Positions 12,830 through 23,300 of a DNA stretch of 64,000 bases are shown piece after piece (within the stretch, counting starts at the first letter, position 1; each line of letters begins with the position of its first letter). The notes under the pieces were generated by a model. That model saw nothing but the letters and a program-made list of their open reading frames with translations. It did no database searches and was not told the DNA's origin. The stretch covers positions 27,559,211 to 27,623,210 of the forward strand of contig NC_134398.1 of NCBI RefSeq assembly GCF_050003625.1. The letters run 5' to 3'. The DNA is from Haematobia irritans (lineage: Eukaryota > Arthropoda > Insecta > Diptera > Muscidae). Position numbers and translations under genes: made by a program.

Positions 12830-13334
12830 AATAATTATCTTTTTATAATTAAGAACTATGTTATTGTTATTTATATTGTTTTACAGAATTGTCCTGAAAA
12901 TAATTTATTTATTTGTTGCACTCCTAAATTATGTAATCTTAATTTTATTTATTAATAAATATAAATACAAACAGGTTGTGTGTATTAGTGATGCCCGCAG
13001 GGTATGCGGAACCGGACCTTCTTGTAAAGAAGGAACCGGCCGACCGGTGCTTCTTCTGTTCTCAGCGAAAGAATGTTTTTTTAAAAGGCTGGTGAACTCG
13101 TTTCAAAGAAACGAAATCGTCTCAGTAGCGATAACAAGTTCTTTTAAAAGAACACACAAAACAAAATAAATAACTAAAGATTTATTTTACTTTTATTTTA
13201 TATTTTAATTTTATGAGTAACGGATCTCCTATTTTATTTTATATACATATTTCATAGGCACTGAATTTGATAATAATAAAAAGTTAAAAAAATATTTGTT
13301 AAAGATATGTTTGTACGAATTTATTTCGGCATAA
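12830..13334. other. AT-rich spacer with a hairpin-rich, GC-richer 160-bp block
   Basis: No gene is supported. Between about 13010 and 13165 the sequence switches to a GC-richer block with several strong inverted repeats: CCTTCTTGTAAAGAAGG-like at 13017, CCGGCCGACCGG at 13037, TCGTTTCAAAGAAACGA at about 13098, and the perfect palindrome GTTCTTTTAAAAGAAC at about 13138. What this block is, I do not know. Confidence 0.5.
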
Positions 13335-14820
13335 GCCGGCTATCATATAAAACCTTTTTTCGGAAGGTTCAAGTGTGGTTTACTTTTGGGTTTAGTGAAC
13401 TGCCTGAATTTATTCTGATAATTGGTTGATAGTTTTGCTGCATGTAGAGGATGCTGATGAGGAATGTGGTAATTCCGAAACGTGCGTCCATCCAACCATC
13501 TATATTCTATAGGGCTTTGCCCAAATAAATTAGACAAACATTCGTTTCCTCTGTTGGTTAAGCTACTCTTGTAGTTTAGTCAACACCAGGGTTTTAAAGC
13601 TGAGATCAGAACAACAATTAAAATGTAACATCTGTAGAAAACTCTGTCAACATTTTATTTTATAGAAAATTTTTTCACAATTTTACTTCTATAGAAAATA
13701 TCGTCAAAGTTTTATGCCTATAGAAAATGTCGTCAAAATTTTATTTCTGTAGAAAATTTTGTCAACATTTTATCACAATTTTGTCACAATTTTACTTCTA
13801 CAGAAAATGTAGTCAAAGTTTTATTTCTATAGAAAATATCGTCAAAATTTTATTACTATAGAAAATTTTGTGAACATTTTATTTCTATAGAAAATTTTGA
13901 CAAAATATTATTTCTGTAGAAAATGTTGTCAAAAATTTATTTGTATAGAAAATTTTATTAAAATTTTAGTTCATAAGAAAATTTTATTAAAATTTTAGTT
14001 CATTAGAAAATTTTGTCAAAATTTCATTTCTGTAGAAAATTTTGTCAACATTTTATCACAATTTTGTCACAATTTTACTTCTATAGAAAATGTAGTCAAA
14101 GTTTTATTTCTATAGAAAATATCGTCAAAATTTTATTACTATAGAAAATTTTGTGAACATTTTATTTCTATAGAAAATTTTGACAAAATATTATTTCTGT
14201 AGAAAATTTTGTCAAAAATTTATTTGTATAGAAAATTTTATTAAAATTTTAGTTCATAAGAAAATTTTATTAAAATTTTAGTTCATTAGAAAATTTTGTC
14301 AAAATTTCATTTCCATAGAAAATTTTCGCAAAATTTCAGTTCTATAGAAACTTTAGCCAAAATTTTATTTCTATAGAAAATTTAGACAAAAGTTTATTTC
14401 TATAGAAAATTTTGTCAAAATTTTATCTCTATAGAAAATTTTGTGACAATTTTATTTCTATAGAAAATATTGTCAAAATTTCATTTCTGTTTGTTTGTTA
14501 TTGTTGGCTTCTCTTCAATCGTTATTGTTGTTTTTGATCTCAGCTTAAAGCCATGCATTGACTAAACTACAAGTGTAGCTTAACCAACAGAGGAAAAGTA
14601 TGCTTGTCAAATTTATTTGGGCAAAGCCCTATAGGCTGCAAGATGGTTGGATGTACAGCTGTTTCGGAATTACCACATTCCTCATCAGCATCCTCTACTT
14701 GCAGCAAAACTATCAACCAATTATCAGAATAAATTCGGGTAATTCACTCAACCCAAAGTGAACTACACTTGAACCTCCCGAAAAAGGGTTTGATAGTCGG
14801 CTACTGCCTAAACAAATTTG
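13335..14820. mobile_element. Foldback-like element: 290-bp inverted arms around a minisatellite spacer
   Basis: The left arm (about 13335-13617) and right arm (about 14536-14820) are inverted copies at roughly 85% identity by eye. Shared landmarks are tctgataattggttgatag, gatgctgatgaggaatgtgg, ctctgttggttaagcta and agctgagatca. Between them, 13618-14500 is the 29-bp minisatellite in forward orientation, itself carrying an internal duplication of about 283 bp (TATCACAATT at 13771 and 14054). A third arm copy lies at 17849-17990 next to another array. The open frames in the arms show no protein hallmark. Confidence 0.75.
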
Positions 14821-14873
14821 CCAGCATATCTCTTTTCCTTTGCCAAACTCAAATCATCGATTTGAATGTATTT

Positions 14874-17738
14874 ATTATTTATTATTTATTATTTATTAAT
14901 AGATTAACAATTCATAATTCTTAAAATACATATAAATTTGTAAGTTAATCTATATATGACGTAGCAGTTCCGCTGTATGTCATATTACTTAATTATAATT
15001 CTGTTTAATGGACATATTCTTTTAAACGTTGAATTCATTCAAGATTAATTTCCTATATTTTATGCAAGATTCTAAGTAATTGTATAGTATTGAAAAGTTC
15101 GTGCCATTTAATATATTAATAACTTCGTTTTCATTTAAAGACGTTTTACCAAAATAAGACATTCTAAATCCGCGATAAATTGGACATATTCCTAAAAAGT
15201 GAAATGTGTTTTCCTTCGCATTCATATTACACATGCTACACATACCATCTAACACACTTCTGAAGGAACGAGAGTTTAAGTCCAGCAAACCTCCTCTAGC
15301 TTTTACAATTAAACTCGTTGCACGAGAGGATAAATTTTCTGTGAGTGTTGGTATATCATTATACTCCAACTTCGGATAAAGGTCATGAGATTGCGAATTA
15401 AGAGCATTCATATAAAATGCATTGCGTTCCTCTATCTTTAGTTTTTCTATAATGACACTCGAGTGCATACATAGTGGCAATCTATCATCCAATTCATTTC
15501 GAAAGGAATTACATATATCTAACCATTTTCCTGCCCAATATTCACCCAATTCTATCATCCTTTCCGCTAGTATGCGAGGTAGGCGATGAGAGCCTAGATG
15601 TAAGATCTTAGATATATATTCTAAATGCATTCTTAAAGTCGTAATGAATAGGGAATCAAACCCCGTCTCCAGGTAAAGCATATAATTAGGAGTATTCGGC
15701 GGTAGATATAACATCTTCTTTATAAAAAATCTAAATAACTTTTCTGCGCCATCAAACTGTTGGAAACCCCAAATTTGAACGGCATAAAACATTATAGATC
15801 TCGAACATGCTTCGAATATTTTCAGTTTATTCGCTTTAGAAATCTTTGGGTGATTCAAGTATTTAGACCATGTAGAAGTTATTGCCATCTTCGATTCACA
15901 CAGCTTATTGTTAATATGTCTATCAAATGCCAAATTATAAGTAATGTCAACTCCAAGATATCTGTAGTGATCCACGATTTCGATACTAGTATCCCCATAG
16001 TACCAATTCAAGTCTGTAGGAGCCCTACGCCCCTTCCTAAAAACTAAAATCTTCGATTTGATCAAATTAACTTTCAAGTGCCACTTCAAACAATATTCCC
16101 GAAGAGCATCAATCATATCCTGCAGACCTCGTGGAGTATCTGATAGGATAACTATATCATCTGCGTACAGTAACACTTTGACGTTAATTCCAGCAACAGT
16201 GACACCGCCTGGAAGTATATCCGGGATATCATTTGTGTATAGAGAAAATAAAATTGGGCTCAAAATACATCCTTGCTTCACACCAGAATCCAAGAAGAAA
16301 AAATTTGAAAACGATTCTCCATCATGTATTCTGCTTTTTGTACCATTGTACAACAATTGCAAAATCCGTATAATTTTGGTACTCAAACCTAGACATGATA
16401 ACTTGAAAAAGAGACTGTTTCTCGGAATCAAGTCAAATGCCGAAGTGAAATCAACAAAGAACGCATAAGTGAATTTGTTATATAAATTATTGAGATACAC
16501 AATGTTTGTCAAGTTGAAAACATTGTCGATTGTCGAATATCCTTTCTTAAAACCTGCTTGAAACTCACTCAAGATATCCCTCTCGAAAAGCCAATCATTT
16601 ATACGGTTGAGTAATATATTGTTGAAGATCTTGCAAATACTATCCATAATAGAAAGTCCTCGGTAGTTCGACGCAACGTTCGGATCGCCCTTTTTAAATA
16701 GCGGTATTAAAATTGATTCCTTAAACTGTGATGGTATCGACTCTTTCAAAAAAATACGGTTGAAGACTTGTAATATATTCATCAAGAAACATTGAGGAGC
16801 ATACTTGTAGAATTCATAGGGAATCCCATCTTGCCCAGGCGACTTGTTCTTTCCCAAATTAGAAATAACTGCCCGCAGTTCGATAAGTTCAAAGGGAGAG
16901 TCTAAAAACGTATTCGTGTAGTATGGGAGACACCAATTGATCTGAGCACATTCCTGTGTTATTGAAAATGCATTTCTAAAATGGGACAAGAAATCATCTA
17001 CACCGAGATTACGTTTCGCTGGAGCCTTGTCATTTCTCAAAGACTTTGCCAAACACCACCAATCCTTACTACAGGATATCGTGTCTAACTTCCTCAAATT
17101 TGAGTTATAGTATTCCAATTTCTTGAATAAACACAATTTCTGGAATTTAGACCTGGAAATATGGTATAGCTGCCTATTGTGTGGAGTTTGCTGGCGATTA
17201 TATCTCTTCAGGCTCCTGCGTAGCATATTTCTCGCGCGATAACATTGCCAGTCAAACCACTTTTGCTTGGGTTCAAAATATTTCCTATTTCGTGGCTTGC
17301 TATAAGCCTGCCTCACTGTAGAGACAATATAACTGATCATACCATCAACTGATCCGTCCGGACAAAACATATTCCGATCACAAATCCGAACAATATTTCT
17401 CTGGTAAGTCGTAGCATATCTGTTGTCCCAGAAAAGCCTATGCAATGGACGCGATATCTCGTTCCGATTGTCTGAACATGGAATCACGAGTCTCACAGAC
17501 AGTGGCATATGGTCCGAGAACGGTTTAGATAATATCTTGAAATCATCAATATATGACAGAAGGCTCAATGAACTTATGCAATAGTCAATTACTGTGTTAC
17601 CCATTACCCCACAGAAAGTATATTGACCTTCAATATCACTTCCTGTTCTACCATTTAAAACGATACCACCTATATCCTCTATTAGGCTTAGTAAATTCCT
17701 CCCCTTTGCATTTATGATCTTATCTCTTGAGTGTCTAT
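14874..17738 (-). mobile_element. Non-LTR retrotransposon, 5'-truncated, with endonuclease end, RT and C-terminal Cys/His motif
   Basis: Encodes one long intact minus frame, open from 17904 to the stop at 15022. It contains the tail of an APE-type endonuclease (SDHMPL), then a full reverse transcriptase: KNKSPGQDGIPYEFYK, FVDFTSAFD, GVKQGCILSP and YADDIV. A C-terminal Cys/His motif (MCSMCNM...FHFLGIC) follows. The 3' end carries a (TAAATAA)n-like tail at about 14874-14900. A 15-bp target-site duplication GATTTGAATGTATTT flanks it at 14859-14873 and 17739-17753. The element is 5'-truncated within the endonuclease, so about the first 55 codons of the open frame are host DNA, including the duplicated target. 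The simple-repeat tail suggests an I-like clade, but the clade is not certain. The frame is unbroken over more than 2.8 kb, so the insertion is young. Confidence 0.9.
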
Positions 17739-17753
17739 GATTTGAATGTATTT

Positions 17754-19662
17754 GGCTGGGTTTGTTTTTGAGCGTGCTTCCTCTATCTTTATTCGTTTTG
17801 TTTGTTATTGTTGGCTTCTCTTCAATCGTTATTGTTGTTTTTGATCTCAGCTTACATCCAACCATCTTGCAGTCTATAGGGCTTTGCCAAAATAAATTTG
17901 ACAAACATACTTTTCCTCTGTTGGTTAAGCTACACTTGTAGTTTAGTCAATGCATGGCTTTAAGCTGAGATCAAAAACAACAATAAAATTTCATTTCTAT
18001 AGAAAATTTTGTCAAAATATCAGATCTATAGAAACTTTAGCCAAAATTTAATTTCTATAGAAAATTTTGTCAAAATATCAGTTCTATAGAAACTTTAGCC
18101 AAAATTTTATTTCTATAGAAAATTTAGACAAAAGTTTATTTCTATAGAAAATTTTGACAAAATTTTATTTCTGTAGAAAATTTTGTCAAAATTTTATTTC
18201 TATAGAAAATTTTATTAAAATTTAGTTCATTAGAACATTTTGTCAAAATTTCATTTCTATAGAAAATGTTGGCAAAATTTCAGTTCTATAGAAACTTTAG
18301 CCAAAATTTTATTTCTATAGAAAATTTAGACAAAAGTTTATTTCTATAGAAAATTTTGTCACAAGTTTATTTCTATAGAAAATTTTGTCACAATTTTATC
18401 TCTATAGAAAATTTTGTGAAAATTTTATTTCTATAGAAAATTTTGTCAAAATTTCATTTCTATAGAAAATTTTGTCAACATTTCAGTTCTATAGAAACTT
18501 TAGCAAAAATTTTATTTCTATAGAAAATTTTGTCAAAATTTTATTTCTGTATAAAATTTTGTCAAAATTTTATTTCTGTAGAAAATTTTATTAAAATTTA
18601 GTTCATTAGAAAATTTTGTCAAAATTTCATTTCTATAAAAAATGTTGTCAAAATTTCTTTTCATTAGGAAACTTTGTTAAAATTTCAGTTCTATAGAAAC
18701 TTTAGCCAAAATTTTATTTCTATAGAAAATTTTGTCAAAATTTCATTTCTATAGAAAATTTTTTCAAAATTTCAGTTCTATAGAAACTTTAGCCAAAATT
18801 TTATTTCTATAGAAAATTTAGACAAAGGTTTATTTCTATAGAAAATTTTGACAAAATTTTATTTCTGTAGAAAATTTTGTCAAAATTTTATTTCTGTAGA
18901 AAATTTTCTGTAGAAAAATTTTAATAACATTTTAGTTCATTAGAAAATTTTGTCAAAATTTCATTTCTATAGAAAATTTTGTGAAAATTTCTTTTCATTA
19001 GGAAACTTTGTCAAAATTTAAGTTCTATACACTCAAAAAAAAGTGAACTCTCTATTTCACTAAAGCCAATTTAACTTTATTTTAGTTTATGAAACTATTA
19101 AGTTTGGAGAAAGTTTCCTTTACTCTAATAATTTTTTGCATACGTTAGTTAAATTAACTGAGAAACGGGAAAAAATTATACATAAAATAACCATAAAGAT
19201 TTACTAAATTCGTATTTCTCACAGCATAGTTTATTATTTCTTTAAATTTGTAAATTTTACTTGAAATGCGTTCATCATGAACTTCGTATGTCACTAAAGA
19301 CATTCTTGCAATTTTGAACTCCAATTTTTTCCTTCAAACTACAACATTTTTTTTTTTTAACAAGTGAAAAAACTTAATTATGTCTACTAAATTTTCTTGA
19401 ATTTGTCGAAAAATATTTACTTATTTTTGTGATATCGGAGTGATGCTAGCGTTTGTAATACTGTTTAGTTAAAAATTTCTAAAAATATTCAACATTTTCA
19501 AAAATTAACCGAAAGTTTTCTTCGTGATGGGTTCACTGTTTTTTCAGTTTAGCCAAAATTTTATTTGTGTAGAAAATTTAGCCAAAAAAATCCAATTTGA
19601 CGAAAATGGACCAAAATCAACCAAATTCCATTTGGTCCGATCGGACCAAAATGGCAACCCTG
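17754..19662 (+). repeat. Arm copy plus 29-bp minisatellite array, interrupted by a MITE
   Basis: 17754-17848 is the sequence that ran on from the foldback's right arm before the retrotransposon landed. 17849-17990 is a third arm copy (ctctgttggttaagctacac). The minisatellite runs from 17990 to 19029 with a higher-order pattern alternating ctatagaaaattttgtc and ctatagaaactttagcc units. After the insertion at 19030-19548 the array resumes (agccaaaattttatttgtgt) and ends at ATGGCAACCCTG (19651-19662), a worn copy of the GTGGCAACCGTG terminus. Confidence 0.75.
19030..19548. mobile_element. MITE-like insertion with CACTCAAAAAA / TTTTTTCAG ends
   Basis: The left end CACTCAAAAAAAAGTGAAC (19030-19048) is roughly mirrored by GTTCACTGTTTTTTCAG (19532-19548). 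It splits the minisatellite array, which resumes in register apart from a few lost bases. It is AT-rich with no coding capacity. The family is unknown to me. Confidence 0.5.
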
Positions 19663-19675
19663 TTTACAATCTTAC

Positions 19676-19815
19676 GGTGGGTGTTAAGTTCGAGTTTAGC
19701 CTCTGAAATCGCCATTTCCCCCCGATTAAATAATCCATTATAAAGAATATAAACTTTGTGAAAAATTGCTTTGGGCTATTATTCCCCATCAAATTTTAAT
19801 ATGATTTGCATCAAA
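19676..19815 (+). repeat. Short dispersed repeat, copy 1
   Basis: About 140 bp starting taagttcgagtttagcc and ending gatttgcatcaaaa. It is clearly related to 47115-47255, sharing aagttcgagtttagcc, agaatataaac, ttgctttggg and tttgcatcaaaa. No coding capacity. Confidence 0.6.
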
Positions 19816-20305
19816 AATGTATAAATTTACACTGTTTTTACTGATTTATTTTAGATTTTACTTTTTTTTGTCCCTTATTACGTATACTCTACATTTATCA
19901 AATAATGATCATACTCTAGTGGGAACTAATGGATGGAAGGAAAAACTATTACATGCCATTTAAAAACATACCACAAAAATTACTTAAAAAAAAACATAAC
20001 AAATCTTTCAAAAACTTAATACAAACTTTACAAGCAATACAAAAGATAAAATTCACACTCTCCTGTTTGTAGACAAACAACGAAATGTGTTTCGTTGTAA
20101 GTACAGCAGCAATCATAGAAAGAGAGCTAAAGAGATGATAATTGACATTTTTTATAGAGAGGAGGCCATTGCACAAAAAACATATACACACATACGCACA
20201 CAAACATCTATTTCATTTCTACCATAGAACAACTCAGAATAACTTTAACATTTTACTCCGGCTACATGATACGATAGACATCAAGACATTCCTCCTCACA
20301 AATCA
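19816..20305. other. Upstream region of the B3GNTL1-like gene
   Basis: AT-rich with no recognised repeat and no convincing core promoter. It should contain the promoter and 5' UTR of the gene that starts at 20306. Confidence 0.35.
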
Positions 20306-23300
20306 ATGTCGAAAATAGAAGAAACAAAAGACTTAATTGTAAGTTGTTGTGGAAAAATCATTCAAAATCATTGATTGTATTTTGGTTAATGTTTATTTCT
20401 TTTCGCCAAGTCTGTGATTATTACAGTTTTAAATGGTGCTAAATGGATTGATAGTTGTATGAAATCGATAGTTAAACAAACAGCTGTACCAAAACACCAA
20501 ACAAATGGTCAACATCAAGCGCAGAATCTGTTTGTGTCAAACACCACAACAACCACCATGACCTCTCCAACAATTTCAAACTTTGCCGCTGTAGCTACAA
20601 CATCCTTTCCGGCGCCCAAATCAACAAGTCAAAATACCATGCCGTTGTTACACATAGAAATTTGCGTCTTTGACGATTGCAGTTATGATAATACCTACAA
20701 TTTGTTGTGTGCATGGCAAAAAATCCTAAGAGAAACCTATTACATTCAAATGCATATAAGGCAAAATGAGACAGGAAAGACAAAAGGAGGTACAGTGAGT
20801 ATCATGGTAGCCATGATACCAATCATAATTTTTCCAACCATAAACTTAAGCAAACTGTTAGAGATTATTTTTATTTTTATTAAAGTAAAGTTATAAATTT
20901 TAGTAAAGTAAATTAAAAATAACCACTACAAAATATTACCATAGGTACCATGACTTTTGTTGCTTACTGTATGAGTTTATTTAAATAATAAAACCATATG
21001 TAGAGAGTAATTTTTCCACATATTTTTTTTTTCAGTTGGCTATGGCCGCAACAGAGCCATTGAAGTTTCAAATGGAAACTATTTGTGTTTCCAGGATATA
21101 GATGATGAAATGCTATCGGAACGTATTGCAAAACAATATTCCATGGCAAGACAGCACAAGAATGCGGTAAGTGTTTTTCGTATATCACACTGCACAGAAA
21201 AAATATCACCAAAATATTCCCAATTAAAAAGTTGATTGAAGTTGAAAACTTTTTCGATTAAAACATTTATTGATACTATTAACTTTTTAATCAAACTAGA
21301 GACATTAAGTCAATGATTGAAATTTTTATAATTTTTAATTAAAAAATTAATTTATACAATTAACTTTTTAATTAAACTCGGAAGAGTGAGACAGTTAAAA
21401 ATTATGGATATTTTTTAAAATTATTATTATTATTTTTTTTTTTTTGAAACTATCAAACTAAAAAGGATGGAAAATAGTTATAGATTAAACCTAGTTTCAT
21501 TATACCCTTCACCACTACTGTGGTACAGGGTATAATAAGTTTGTGCATTTGTATGTAACGCCAAGAAGGAAAAGTCTGAGACCCATCGTTTAGTATACCG
21601 ATCGTCTTCGAATTAAATTCTGAGTCGATTTAGCGATGTCCGTCTGTCCGTCTGTCTGTCTATCTGTCTGTCTGTCTGTCTGTTAATGTATTTTTGTGTG
21701 CAAAGTACAGCTCGCAGTTTTAGTCCGATTGTCCTAAATATTGGTATAGGGTCCTGTTTCGGCTCAAAGACGATCCCTATTGATTTTGGAAAAAATAGGT
21801 TCAGATTTAGATATAGCTGCCATATATATTTTCCACCGATCTGGTCATAATTGGCGTGTATATCAACCGATCTTCCTGAAATTCCGTACATCCGAATATT
21901 TTATGAGTCTCGAAAAACTTGCAAAATATCAGCCAAATCGGTTCAGATTTAGATATAGCTCCCATATATAGCTTTCGCCCGATTTACACTCATTTGCCCA
22001 CAGAGGCCAATTTTTTGCCCCGATTTAGTTGAAATTTTGCACAGGGAGTAGAACTAGCATTGTAGCTATGCGTGCCGAATTTGGTTGAAATCGGTTCAGA
22101 TTTAGATATAGCTCCCATATATAGCTTTCGCCCGATTTACACTCAAATGACCACAGAGGCCAAGTTTTTGCTCCGATTTAGTTGAAATTTTGCACAGGGA
22201 GTAGAATTAGCATTGTAGCTATGCGTGCCAAATTTGGTTGACATCGATTCAGATTTAGATTTAGCTCCCATATATATGTTTTTCTGATTTCGACAAAAAT
22301 GGTCAAAATACCAACATTTTCCTTGTTAAATCGCCACTGCTTAGTCGAAAAGTTCTAAAAATGACTCTAATTTCCCTAAACTTCTAATACATATATATCG
22401 AGCGATAAATCATAAATAAACTTTTACGAAGTTTCCTTAAAATTGCTTCAGATTTAAATGTTTCCCATATTTTTTTACTAAAATTGTGTTCCACCCTAGT
22501 GCATTAGCCAACTTAAATTTTGAGTCTATAGATTTTGTAGAAGTCTATCAAATTCTGTCCAAATCGAGTGATATTTAAATGTATTTGGGACAAACCTTTA
22601 TATATAGCCCTCAACACATTTGACGGATGTGATATGGTATCGAAAATTTAGATCTACAAAGTGGTGCAGGGTATAATATAGTCGGCCCCGCCCGACTTTA
22701 GACTTTCCTTACTTGTTTTTAATTAAAAACTTAATTGAATTTTGCAATCAACATCAATTAAAAATTTAATTCAATCAATTAAAAAATTAATTGAAATTTG
22801 TTAGTGAAATCAATTAATTTTTTAACCAAGTATGTTTCTTTTTGATGATCAATTAAAACTGTCATTTATACTATCATTTTCGTGATTAAAGAAATTTAAA
22901 AAAAATTAATTAAATAAATTAATTTTGTGATTGAATCAGATTTTTTTTGTTTAAAAAAACTATTATCGCAAGCACAAATATTTCACGTCCTTAAAATACG
23001 AATGCCATTTTAGCATATCATAGAAGACGCATTATTCTGAATAAAAGTTTTTACTAGTACAAAAGTTGATACGAGGATTTGGTTTTATATTTCGGATTTA
23101 GAGAACAACAACAAATATTAATCATCGAAAATCGTTTTATAGTTTTTCAAAATATTCCCCATTAAAATCTATACAGTTTCGAACCAATCGAAGTCGAAGT
23201 ACTTTTGCCACTCTTATTGAGGTATCTCCGAAACATGAATTCTGAACGTATCAACCGCCTCTATAGGTGTCGGAAGACGTAGACCTCCCATTTTATTTTT

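Noticed and set aside
17739..17904. True N terminus of the retrotransposon protein
   Set aside because: The sequence before 17739 is flanking repeat beyond the target duplication, and the frame opens with TTG, so it is not part of the element.
6174..22720. Helitron assignment for the 153-bp-monomer elements
   Set aside because: They have hairpin ends and internal tandem repeats, but the 3' end is TACTTGTTT rather than CTRR and no RepHel remnant was seen, so left unclassified.
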